Counted from the first letter of the stretch, positions 1 to 5,960 are shown. The stretch is 6,422 nucleotides of DNA from Lachnospiraceae bacterium (GCA_900772685.1 CAAGRP010000194.1:1-6422), one strand, 5' to 3'. Numbers and translations are program-made. The notes: generated by a model from the sequence alone, not told the origin.

Positions 1-594
1 CAGGAAGCAAATATAAGGGCACTTTCAAAAGGAACTACAACAGATAAGATCTTTGATATGGTAAAGAGCATAAGAAATGAGATTGCGGTTCCGCTTGTAT
101 TTATGACATATGCAAATGTTGTTTTCTCATACGGTACAGAGAGCTTTGTAAAAAAGGCAGCAGAATGCGGTATGGCTGGTCTTATCCTTCCGGACGTTCC
201 GTATGAAGAAAAGGGAGAGTTTGAAGAAGTTTGCGAAAAATACGGACTTGAGCTTATATCTCTTATAGCTCCTACATCAAAAGATCGTATAGAGATGATA
301 GCAAAAAATGCTAAAGGTTTTATATACTGTGTATCGTCACTTGGCGTAACAGGAGTAAGAAGCAGCTTTTCAACCGATATTTCGGACGTGACCGGGCATA
401 TAAAGGCAGCATCAGACATCCCATGTGCGATAGGATTCGGCATATCCACACCCGAGCAGGCAAAGAAAATGTCTGTGTATTCCGACGGGGTTATAGTCGG
501 ATCGGCTATAGTAAAGATCATAGCAAAATACGGAAAGAACTGCATAGAGCCTGTTTGCAGCTATGTAAAAGAAATGAAAAAAGCCGTATCATAA
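1..594 (+). CDS. trpA: Tryptophan synthase alpha subunit, C-terminal part (5' end outside window)
   Basis: TrpA cleaves indole-3-glycerol phosphate to indole and glyceraldehyde 3-phosphate and passes indole through a tunnel to TrpB; it is cytosolic and is the last step of tryptophan synthesis. The frame is open from base 1, and 197 codons plus a TAA stop are visible. The first residues (QEANIRAL) align with about residue 65 of the well-studied enteric enzymes, so roughly 65 N-terminal residues are missing, including the catalytic Glu49/Asp60 region. Family landmarks that remain are PLVFMTYAN, the DVPYEE segment, the flexible loop SLGVTGVRSSFS, and the phosphate-binding GFGIS and GVIVGSAIVKII segments. 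An internal ATG at 58 opens a shorter frame but is not the start. The end is normal. No convincing + strand intrinsic terminator follows. TrpA is usually the last trp operon gene, which fits the 238-bp gap to the next gene. Confidence 0.96.
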   Translation, partial: QEANIRALSKGTTTDKIFDMVKSIRNEIAVPLVFMTYANVVFSYGTESFVKKAAECGMAGLILPDVPYEEKGEFEEVCEKYGLELISLIAPTSKDRIEMIAKNAKGFIYCVSSLGVTGVRSSFSTDISDVTGHIKAASDIPCAIGFGISTPEQAKKMSVYSDGVIVGSAIVKIIAKYGKNCIEPVCSYVKEMKKAVS

Positions 595-628
595 AATATA
601 AAATGCAATACCGGTCAATTGTAAAAAA

Positions 629-634
629 TATAAT
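629..634 (+). promoter_or_regulatory. Candidate sigma-A -10 box upstream of gpmI
   Basis: A perfect TATAAT follows an A-rich stretch 35 bp after the trpA stop. No good -35 lies 16-18 bp upstream: the hexamer at 17-bp spacing is CAATAC. Transcription would begin near 641 and give a leader of about 190 nt before gpmI, starting just before the A-run and hairpin at 645-684. The perfect -10 and position support it; the missing -35 and AT-rich background count against it. It is the best promoter candidate I see for gpmI. Confidence 0.35.
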
Positions 635-651
635 GCCGTTTCACAAAAAAA

Positions 652-684
652 AATCTCCTCTTGTTTTTTTTGCAGGGGGAGATT
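652..684. promoter_or_regulatory. Hairpin with Shine-Dalgarno sequence in its 3' arm; also terminator-like on the minus strand
   Basis: Bases 652-660 (AATCTCCTC) pair with 676-684 (GGGGAGATT) over nine pairs with one G-U wobble. The 15-nt loop contains eight T residues (664-671). On the + strand the 3' arm holds a GGGGGAG ribosome-binding sequence six bases before the ATG at 688, so folding would hide it. Read on the minus strand, the same stem is followed by nine T residues (complement of 645-653), the form of an intrinsic terminator, but no minus-strand gene ends here. The pairing is seen directly; either function is inference. Confidence 0.35.
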
Positions 685-687
685 ATT

Positions 688-936
688 ATGCTAATGTTAG
701 ACTTTTTTATCTCAGACGAGAAGACTCGCGATTTTATCATCGTAGAGCAGTACGGTTTTAGTACAGTTATATGCAGGATGCTGTACGGATTGACTGATTC
801 AGTCAAAAATATGATTGGCAGAGGGTATAGAAATGGAAAAAAAGACAACAGTACTTATGATCATGGATGGTTTTGGACTTTCCAAAAACAAAGAGCACAA
901 TGCGGTTGCGGAAGCAAATACACCGGTGATCGATAA
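688..936 (+). CDS. Possible small leader ORF overlapping gpmI (doubtful)
   Basis: An 82-codon frame starts at ATG 688 with a strong GGGGGAG site at a good distance and ends at TAA 934-936. I do not recognise the product. It has no clear signal peptide or membrane segment. The first 45 or so residues (MLMLDFFISDEKTRDFIIVE onward) use codons much like neighbouring genes. The last third lies out of frame inside the gpmI coding region, where codon choice is set by gpmI. A 104-bp overlap is unusual for a real gene, so it may be a translated leader that feeds ribosomes towards the gpmI start, the remnant of a degraded gene, or chance. The hairpin at 652-684 would control access to its start. Treat as hypothetical. 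Confidence 0.2.
   Translation: MLMLDFFISDEKTRDFIIVEQYGFSTVICRMLYGLTDSVKNMIGRGYRNGKKDNSTYDHGWFWTFQKQRAQCGCGSKYTGDR
790..806. repeat. Perfect 17-bp palindrome before gpmI, candidate operator
   Basis: TTGACTGA and TCAGTCAA flank a single central T, giving eight perfectly matched base pairs per arm. It lies 26 bp before the gpmI ATG. The symmetry suits a dimeric DNA-binding protein better than an RNA hairpin, because the loop would be very small. The first six bases (TTGACT) also resemble a -35 box, but the TATGAT at 810-815 is only 14 bp away, too close for a normal sigma-A promoter. No regulator can be assigned. Confidence 0.35.
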
Positions 937-2374
937 CCTTATGAAAACGTGTCCGTTCGTAGAAGGACAGGCCAGCGGTCTTGCCGTAGGACTTCCGGAA
1001 GGACAGATGGGTAATTCAGAGGTTGGTCACCTGAACATGGGTGCGGGACGCATCGTATACCAGGAGCTTACAAGGATCACAAAGTCCATACAGGACGGAG
1101 ATTTCTTTGAAAATCCGGAGCTTTTATATGCTATCGACAATGTAAGAGTAAACGATTCCGCACTTCATCTTTACGGACTTCTTTCCGACGGAGGAGTTCA
1201 CAGCCATATCACTCATCTTTTCGGACTTCTTGAACTCGCTAAAAAACAGGGAGTAAAGAAGGTATATGTACACTGCTTCCTTGACGGAAGGGATACACCG
1301 CCTGAATCAGGAAAGCATTTCGTTGAAGAGCTTCAGGAACAGATGAAAAAGATCGGAATAGGTGAAATTGCCACTATTTCCGGAAGATATTATGCTATGG
1401 ACAGGGATAACCGTTGGGACAGAGTGGAGAAGGCATACAGAGCACTTACCATTTCAAAGGGAGAAAACGGCGGAGAGGATCCTGCTGCAGCTGTTCAGGC
1501 ATCATATGATAAGGGTGTTACCGATGAGTTCATGCTTCCTACAGTAATGTATAAGGAAGGAGAACCTGTAGCCTCCATTAAGGAAAATGATTCCATTATC
1601 TTCTTTAACTTCAGACCTGACAGGGCAAGAGAGATAACAAGAGCCTTCTGTGATCCGGCTTTCAAGGGCTTTGACAGAGGCGAGAGGATGAAGCTGGTTT
1701 ATGTCTGCTTCACCGATTATGATGATACTATCCCGAATAAGTATGTAGCATTCAAAAAAGAGGATATCAGGAATACATTCGGTCAGTTCCTTGCAGCACA
1801 CGATATGACACAGGCTCGTATCGCCGAGACTGAGAAATATGCTCACGTTACATTCTTCTTTAACGGAGGTGTAGAGGAACCGAACAATGGTGAGGACAGG
1901 ATACTCGTTCCTTCACCTAAGGTTGCAACTTATGATCTCCAGCCTGAGATGAGCGCAAACACAGTATGTGATAAGCTCGTTGAAGCAATCGATTCACATA
2001 AATATGATGTGATAATCGTCAATTTTGCAAATCCTGATATGGTTGGTCATACAGGTATCGAGGGAGCTGCGATAAAGGCTATAGAGACCGTAGACGCATG
2101 TGTCGGAAGAGCTGTTGATGCTGTAAAGAGAAACAACGGTGTGATGTTTATCTGTGCAGACCACGGAAACGCTGAGACCATGTATGATGAGACAACAGGC
2201 GCAGCCTTTACCGCACATACAACAAATCCGGTTCCTTTCATACTTGTAAATGCAGATCCTTCTTACAAGCTTGACGAGGGCGGAAAGCTCTGTGATATAG
2301 TTCCGACGCTTATCGATCTTATGGGAATGGAAAAACCTGAGGAAATGACGGGAAGATCACTCCTTATAAGATAA
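833..2374 (+). CDS. gpmI: 2,3-bisphosphoglycerate-independent phosphoglycerate mutase
   Basis: GpmI interconverts 3- and 2-phosphoglycerate in cytosolic glycolysis and gluconeogenesis. It needs two Mn2+ ions and a phosphoserine intermediate and belongs to the alkaline phosphatase superfamily. From ATG 833 the protein has 513 residues, the usual family length. All expected metal and catalytic residues are present: Asp12 in MDGFG, nucleophile Ser62 in GNSEVGHLNMGAGR, Asp402 and His406 in NPDMVGHTG, Asp443 and His444 in ADHGNAE, and His462 in TAHTTNPVP. The motifs GRYYAMDRDNRWDR (184-197) and FNFRPDRARE (259-268) are also intact. The start at 833 is preferred over the in-frame TTG at 815 because GAGGG (821-825) is seven bases upstream and the resulting MEKKTTVLMIMDGFG matches the family N-terminus. 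It is followed after 69 bp by secG, with a likely new promoter in between. Confidence 0.97.
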   Translation: MEKKTTVLMIMDGFGLSKNKEHNAVAEANTPVIDNLMKTCPFVEGQASGLAVGLPEGQMGNSEVGHLNMGAGRIVYQELTRITKSIQDGDFFENPELLYAIDNVRVNDSALHLYGLLSDGGVHSHITHLFGLLELAKKQGVKKVYVHCFLDGRDTPPESGKHFVEELQEQMKKIGIGEIATISGRYYAMDRDNRWDRVEKAYRALTISKGENGGEDPAAAVQASYDKGVTDEFMLPTVMYKEGEPVASIKENDSIIFFNFRPDRAREITRAFCDPAFKGFDRGERMKLVYVCFTDYDDTIPNKYVAFKKEDIRNTFGQFLAAHDMTQARIAETEKYAHVTFFFNGGVEEPNNGEDRILVPSPKVATYDLQPEMSANTVCDKLVEAIDSHKYDVIIVNFANPDMVGHTGIEGAAIKAIETVDACVGRAVDAVKRNNGVMFICADHGNAETMYDETTGAAFTAHTTNPVPFILVNADPSYKLDEGGKLCDIVPTLIDLMGMEKPEEMTGRSLLIR

Positions 2375-2379
2375 ACTGC

Positions 2380-2408
2380 TTGCAATGATGTAGTTGCTGT
2401 GCTAAAAT
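2380..2408 (+). promoter_or_regulatory. Extended -10 sigma-A promoter for secG
   Basis: A -35-like TTGCAA (2380-2385) and a -10 TAAAAT (2403-2408) are 17 bp apart. The -10 is preceded by TGC (2400-2402), the TGn extension that strengthens Gram-positive promoters. The -35 matches the consensus at 4 of 6 positions and the -10 at 5 of 6. The start site would be near 2415, leaving a leader of about 28 nt that contains the AGGAGG of secG. It begins just after the gpmI stop, so secG could be transcribed independently. Confidence 0.5.
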
Positions 2409-2443
2409 ATAGCCCGATAACCACAGGAGGCTTATTATTTATA

Positions 2444-2689
2444 ATGGGAATTTTTAAGACTATATTAACAATATTATTTGCAATAGACAGTATTGCCATG
2501 GTTATAGTTATACTTATGCAGCAGGGAAAAGGACAGGGTCTCGGTGCTCTGGCCGGAGGTATGTCAGCAGACAGTTACTGGGGAAAGAATAAGGGACGTT
2601 CAAAAGAAGGAAATCTTAAAAAGATAACCAGGGTCCTTGTGATCATTTTCTTTGCACTCGCTATTCTTCTCAATATCAATTTCGGTTAA
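2444..2689 (+). CDS. secG: Preprotein translocase subunit SecG
   Basis: SecG is the small third subunit of the SecYEG channel in the cytoplasmic membrane and improves protein export by SecA. The 81-residue product has the family's two-helix layout: a first membrane segment at about residues 4-25, a Gly-rich cytoplasmic loop with the signature LMQQGKGQGLGALAGG (24-39), a polar Lys-rich stretch (48-60), and a second segment at about 62-77. The start is ATG 2444. AGGAGG (2425-2430) is the obvious ribosome-binding site but lies 13 bases upstream, somewhat farther than usual. The in-frame GTG at 2399 has no such site and would add a non-family extension. The gene sits between its own likely promoter and a strong terminator. 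Pairing of gpmI with secG and smpB is common in Firmicutes. Confidence 0.93.
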   Translation: MGIFKTILTILFAIDSIAMVIVILMQQGKGQGLGALAGGMSADSYWGKNKGRSKEGNLKKITRVLVIIFFALAILLNINFG

Positions 2690-2692
2690 AGT

Positions 2693-2725
2693 AAAAGACT
2701 GCTGCTTATGGCGGCAGTCTTTTTT
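2693..2725 (+). terminator. Intrinsic terminator after secG
   Basis: A 13-bp stem, AAAAGACTGCTGC (2693-2705) with GCGGCAGTCTTTT (2711-2723), has one G-U wobble and a five-base loop TTATG. It runs into six consecutive T residues (2720-2725). It begins four bases after the secG stop. The smpB ribosome-binding region begins directly behind the T-run. Confidence 0.88.
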
Positions 2726-2737
2726 GGAAAGAAGAAA

Positions 2738-3208
2738 ATGGCTAAAGAAAACGGAACAAAGTTGATCGCTAATAATAAAAAGGCGTTTCATGATTATTTT
2801 ATAGAGGATACTTATGAGGCCGGAATAGCCCTTAAGGGCACCGAGGTCAAATCACTGAGAATGGGAAAGTGCTCTATAAAGGAATCATTCTTAAGAATAG
2901 AGAATAACGAGATATTCATATACGGCATGCATATAAGTCCTTATGAAAAGGGAAATATCTTCAACCGTGATCCGTTGAGGGTCAGAAAACTGCTTCTCCA
3001 TAAGGATGAGATACGTAAGCTTCAGGGTAAGATAACAGAAAAAGGCTATACGCTTGTGCCGTTAAAGGTATATCTGAGCAAATCGCTCGTAAAGGTAGAA
3101 ATCGCTCTTGCAAAGGGTAAAAAGCTGTATGACAAGAGAGATACTATCGCTAAAAAAGATCAAAGAAGAGAGGCCGAACGGGAGTTCAAGGTCAAAAATC
3201 TTTATTGA
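2738..3208 (+). CDS. smpB: SsrA-binding protein SmpB
   Basis: SmpB binds the tRNA-like domain of tmRNA and places it in the empty A site of stalled ribosomes, starting trans-translation. The protein has 156 residues, the usual length. Family landmarks are IANNKKAFHDYFIEDTYEAGI (10-30), GTEVKSLR (34-41), HISPYEKGN (65-73), and LAKGKKLYDKRDTIAKKD (124-141). The last leads into a basic C-terminal tail that in characterised SmpB proteins enters the mRNA channel. ATG 2738 is chosen because MAKENGTKLIANNKKA matches the family start. The in-frame ATG at 2708 lies in the loop of the secG terminator and would add ten unrelated residues. The ribosome-binding site (GGAAAG, 2726-2731) is modest. I see no good private promoter, so expression may rely on read-through of the terminator. 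The partner RNA gene ssrA begins 36 bp downstream. rnr, which lies between secG and smpB in Bacillus subtilis, is absent here. Confidence 0.97.
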   Translation: MAKENGTKLIANNKKAFHDYFIEDTYEAGIALKGTEVKSLRMGKCSIKESFLRIENNEIFIYGMHISPYEKGNIFNRDPLRVRKLLLHKDEIRKLQGKITEKGYTLVPLKVYLSKSLVKVEIALAKGKKLYDKRDTIAKKDQRREAEREFKVKNLY

Positions 3209-3244
3209 TACATTTATCTGCATCACCGATTCAAATCCTATCAG

Positions 3245-3597
3245 GGGCTTGTAAAGGTTTCGACGGGGGTTTTGAAGTTTGGGAAGCCATCCGCGGCTTT
3301 TGGGACCGCGTTACCAACCTGAAAACTAAATATAAACGCAGATAATAAAGAATTTGCATTAGCAGCTTGATGCTGCTTGTCGTGACTGAAGAGTCCTGCG
3401 GCTTTTATCACGACATCATTTTATCAGCAGGGAACTTCATCTCCTAAGCTTTGCGGAGAAGGAAGAAACTATGAAGCTACCGAGCCTGTAAGCCTGTCAT
3501 TTGGCGTATAGGCAAGGGAATTCCAATAAAATGACTGTGATGGGAGATGCCCGGATGAATAGGCTTTCGGACGCGGGTTCGATTCCCGCCAGGTCCA
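3245..3597 (+). ncRNA. ssrA: Transfer-messenger RNA (tmRNA, 10Sa RNA)
   Basis: This RNA rescues stalled ribosomes: it acts as an alanyl-tRNA, then as a short message that adds a degradation tag. The ends come from pairing GGGCTTG (3245-3251) with CAGGTCC (3590-3596) as a seven-pair acceptor stem, with discriminator A at 3597. CCA is not encoded (TTT follows), so it must be added. The D-loop region TTTCGACGGGGG and the T-arm GCGGG-TTCGATT-CCCGC (3573-3589) are clear. The tag frame 3338-3370 follows AACTAAATATAAAC and reads ADNKEFALAA-stop. The stop lies in a hairpin AGCAGC/GCTGCT. Pseudoknots are visible: GTCGTGA (3379-3385) with TCACGAC (3408-3414), and loop CCTGC (3395-3399) with GCAGG (3427-3431); a later helix pairs GTCATTT (3496-3502) with AAATGAC (3529-3535). 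It is a one-piece, non-permuted form. No clear promoter is seen upstream. Confidence 0.96.
3338..3370 (+). other. tmRNA proteolysis tag reading frame (ADNKEFALAA)
   Basis: The resume codon is GCA 3338-3340 and the stop TGA 3368-3370. The encoded tag is ADNKEFALAA, added after the alanine carried by tmRNA itself. The C-terminal ALAA is the signal recognised by ClpXP-type proteases in characterised species. The internal DN and aromatic Phe fit the usual tag pattern. Confidence 0.92.
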
Positions 3598-3646
3598 TTT
3601 ACTTAAATGAACTTTAAGGGAAAAACTAAAGAACAGGAGAAATGCT

Positions 3647-4738
3647 ATGTCAATAGGTATTAAATCACCGGGAAAGTACGTTCAGGGTGCCGGTGAGATC
3701 TCAAACCTGGGAAGAAACGTAAAAAAGCTTGCGGATAAATTCCTCATCGTTTGTTCACCTAACAACATCAAAAGAATAGGTAATGACATCGAGGAAAGCA
3801 TGAAGGCTGTCGAAAGAGAATATGAATTCTATCCTTTCGGAGGCGAATGCACAAAAGCTGAGATAAACGCTATAATGGAAAAGGCTAAGGAAACCGGCTG
3901 CAACGGTATTATCGGTGTAGGTGGCGGAAAAGCTATCGATGCGGCAAAGGCTGCAGCTGAGAACCTTGGTGGTCTTGCTCTTGCAATCGTTCCTACGATC
4001 GCATCAAACGATGCTCCGTGCAGCGGCGTTGCCGTAATCTACAATGAAGAGGGTGTCGTTATAAAGGCTCTTATAACTAGAAGAAATCCTGATGTTGTCC
4101 TTGTCGATACAGACATCATCGCTAAATCACCTGCAAGACTCTTAAGAGCCGGCATAGGTGATGCACTTGCAACATGGTTCGAGGCTCGTGCCTGCAAAAA
4201 CAGCGGAGCAAAGAACATGGCAAGAGGAACATGTTCAAATACTGCATATATGATGGCTAGACTTTGCTACGACATCCTTATGAAGGACGGAACACAGGCA
4301 ATTGCCGATCTGGAAGATAAGAAGGCAACACCTGCTCTTGAAAATGTCGTTGAAGCGAATATATATCTCAGCGGTGTGGGCTGGGAGAGCGGCGGTCTTG
4401 CAGCAGCACATGCTGTAAATGACTCTCTTGTTTATATGTCCGGAACACATGGAATGTATCACGGTGAAAAGGTTGCATTCGGAACTATCGTACAGCTTGT
4501 ACTTGAGAATGCACCGGAAGACGAGATGAATGAGGTGCTTTCTTTCATGAAGGCTGCCGGACTTCCGATGTCACTTAAGGACCTTGGAGTTACAGAGATC
4601 TGTGAAGAGGAATTAAGAAAGACTGCAGAGGCAGCATGTGTTCCTACACAGTCTACAAAGAATCTCAGAGCTGATATAACTCCTGAAGAGGTATATGAAG
4701 CAATATTGAAGGCAGATAAGATCGGTTCATCTTTTTGA
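3647..4738 (+). CDS. gldA: Glycerol dehydrogenase-type metal-dependent alcohol dehydrogenase
   Basis: The family oxidises glycerol to dihydroxyacetone with NAD+ in the cytosol; some members work mainly on other diols or in the reducing direction. The 363-residue product has the usual length and layout: an N-terminal NAD-binding half with GVGGGKAIDAAKAAAE (90-105) and TIASNDAPCSGVAVIYNE (117-134), and a helical C-terminal half carrying the Zn ligands. These ligands are Asp172 in GIGDALATWFEA, His255 in GGLAAAHAVNDS and His272 in HGMYHGEKVAFG, matching the ligand set of Bacillus GldA. The start ATG 3647 has AGGAG (3635-3639) seven bases upstream. The gap after ssrA contains no intrinsic terminator and no clear promoter, so the transcript may come through the tmRNA gene. 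A LuxR-type regulator follows after 28 bp. No dihydroxyacetone kinase genes are visible nearby, so the physiological substrate is open. Confidence 0.92.
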   Translation: MSIGIKSPGKYVQGAGEISNLGRNVKKLADKFLIVCSPNNIKRIGNDIEESMKAVEREYEFYPFGGECTKAEINAIMEKAKETGCNGIIGVGGGKAIDAAKAAAENLGGLALAIVPTIASNDAPCSGVAVIYNEEGVVIKALITRRNPDVVLVDTDIIAKSPARLLRAGIGDALATWFEARACKNSGAKNMARGTCSNTAYMMARLCYDILMKDGTQAIADLEDKKATPALENVVEANIYLSGVGWESGGLAAAHAVNDSLVYMSGTHGMYHGEKVAFGTIVQLVLENAPEDEMNEVLSFMKAAGLPMSLKDLGVTEICEEELRKTAEAACVPTQSTKNLRADITPEEVYEAILKADKIGSSF

Positions 4739-4766
4739 TCTTATAGTTTAGACGTTGGTGTAAATA

Positions 4767-5864
4767 ATGATTAATAAATATGGAGTGGTTGAATTCCTTC
4801 TTGAACTGTCTGCACGTCAGATAAACGAAAGACAGCTTTTCAGCAAGGAGCTCCTCGATTATGTAAAGAAACACGTTGGAATGGAAAAAGCAGTCATAAT
4901 CTGCTTTGACACACACAATAATTTTCTTTCATGGATCGATGAAAACGGTGTCAGGAGTGACACCAAGGATCATCCGTACAGAAAGTTCTCAAAAAATGAT
5001 GTTGTTGAGCATGTAGTATATCACACATCTGCGAGAGAGAAGCTGACATATTTCAATACGGAGCCAAAGATTTACAGGTCTACGGAGGTCATCAGCTCGG
5101 TCGATTATGACAGCTCGGCTTTTGTTAGATTTCTCGAGGAGAATTTTAATGCACACTACAGTCTTACACTTGCTTTTGGAATAAATGCCTATATCCAGAT
5201 AATCTTCTTTAAGACCGAAGAAGAAGGGGATTTTACCAAAGAAGAGATAGACAGGTTTGATGATCTGTATGTATATATAGCCAGCACATACCGGAATTTC
5301 AAGCTCCTTGAACAGACGAAGCTTATATCGGGTCTGAAGGATAATGTTATAAAAACCGGAAAGAAAGCATTTTTTATCGCCGATGAATTCGACCATGTTC
5401 TGTCAATAAACGAAAATGCGCTGATGATACTCAGAAGCATTTTTGGGGACATAGTTGAAAAGGATATTTCACCTGAAAGTGAATGTCTCTGGCTTCCTCT
5501 TATCATAAAGGATTATAAGGATGAGAATGTCTCAGACAGCATTTGTATAATAAAGGACTGCTCGTTTCATGTTCATGTATATAAACAGGAGTACAGCCAC
5601 GGCATAATAGATACATATTATTGGATAACAATCGATGCTGTAGGTGATATCGGTATAGAAAACCAGGGTATCAGCGGATATATAAAAACGCTTACTACGG
5701 CTGAGCTGAAGGTTGCCGAGTTGCTTGCCAAGGGTCTTACTTACAAGGAGATAGCGGCGCAGCTTGTAATCAGCTATCATACAGTAAAAAACCATGTTCA
5801 GAATATTTACACTAAATGCGGAATAAAGAACCGTTATCAGCTTCACGAATTGTTTAATGGCTGA
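4767..5864 (+). CDS. Orphan LuxR-type transcriptional regulator with large N-terminal sensor region
   Basis: The 365-residue protein has a LuxR/GerE helix-turn-helix at its C-terminus (about 308-362: LTTAELKVAELLAKGLTYKE through HTVKNHVQNIYTKCGIKNR), with the usual ExxVxxLLAKGxxxKEIA and HTVKNHVxxIYxK pattern. There is no receiver domain with a phosphorylatable Asp, so it is not a classical response regulator. Residues about 20-180 resemble a GAF-like fold and about 197-290 a PAS-like fold (AFFIADEFDHVLSINENALM). Both are assigned by appearance only. It is probably a cytosolic one-component sensor; no membrane segment is seen. ATG 4767 has only a weak GGTG ribosome-binding site. A TATAGT at 4742-4747 lacks a -35. 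With 28 bp and no terminator after gldA, co-transcription is likely, and gldA is a plausible but unproven target. The ligand is unknown. Confidence 0.85.
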   Translation: MINKYGVVEFLLELSARQINERQLFSKELLDYVKKHVGMEKAVIICFDTHNNFLSWIDENGVRSDTKDHPYRKFSKNDVVEHVVYHTSAREKLTYFNTEPKIYRSTEVISSVDYDSSAFVRFLEENFNAHYSLTLAFGINAYIQIIFFKTEEEGDFTKEEIDRFDDLYVYIASTYRNFKLLEQTKLISGLKDNVIKTGKKAFFIADEFDHVLSINENALMILRSIFGDIVEKDISPESECLWLPLIIKDYKDENVSDSICIIKDCSFHVHVYKQEYSHGIIDTYYWITIDAVGDIGIENQGISGYIKTLTTAELKVAELLAKGLTYKEIAAQLVISYHTVKNHVQNIYTKCGIKNRYQLHELFNG

Positions 5865-5868
5865 TTTC

Positions 5869-5934
5869 AGAGGCACATTTGCATTATATAGGGAAAGTTT
5901 CCTATATAAAATAGCAAGTGTGTCTCTTTTTTTT
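5869..5934 (+). terminator. Long two-part intrinsic terminator after the luxR-type gene
   Basis: The basal stem pairs 5869-5882 (AGAGGCACATTTGC) with 5914-5927 (GCAAGTGTGTCTCT), 14 pairs including two G-U wobbles. An apical stem pairs TTATATAGG (5884-5892) with CCTATATAA (5901-5909). Eight T residues follow (5927-5934). It starts four bases after the regulator's stop and ends the gldA-luxR transcript. Confidence 0.9.
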
Positions 5935-5960
5935 GTAAAAACAAATGTTATTCTATATTT

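Noticed and set aside
423..761. + strand ORF overlapping the trpA end and the leader
   Set aside because: It overlaps conserved trpA codons in another frame, is rich in Arg/His/Lys as an out-of-frame artefact, and has no ribosome-binding site.
790..815. Promoter TTGACT with TATGAT upstream of gpmI
   Set aside because: The spacer is only 14 bp and the start site would fall in the gpmI ribosome-binding site.
615..848. Minus-strand ORF in the trpA-gpmI gap
   Set aside because: It has low-complexity Phe/Lys/Ile content, no ribosome-binding site and no recognisable motif, and it overlaps better-supported + strand signals.
1502..1846. Minus-strand ORF inside gpmI
   Set aside because: It lies wholly inside a gene with an intact active site. 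The open frame is a shadow of gpmI codon use, with no start signals.
3205..3233. Promoter for ssrA: TTGATA, 17 bp, GATTCA
   Set aside because: The -35 is acceptable, but the -10 matches at only two or three positions, so it is not strong enough to annotate.
3602..3618. Terminator after ssrA
   Set aside because: CTTAAA/TTTAAG is only six AT-rich pairs and is followed by GGGAAAAAC, not a T-run.
4742..4747. Promoter -10 TATAGT before the luxR-type gene
   Set aside because: No -35 at 16-18 bp and no TGn extension. It could work only with an activator, so it is mentioned but not annotated.
4989..5506. Two overlapping minus-strand ORFs inside the luxR-type gene
   Set aside because: Both are antisense shadows with no family features. 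The + strand frame has a clear helix-turn-helix.
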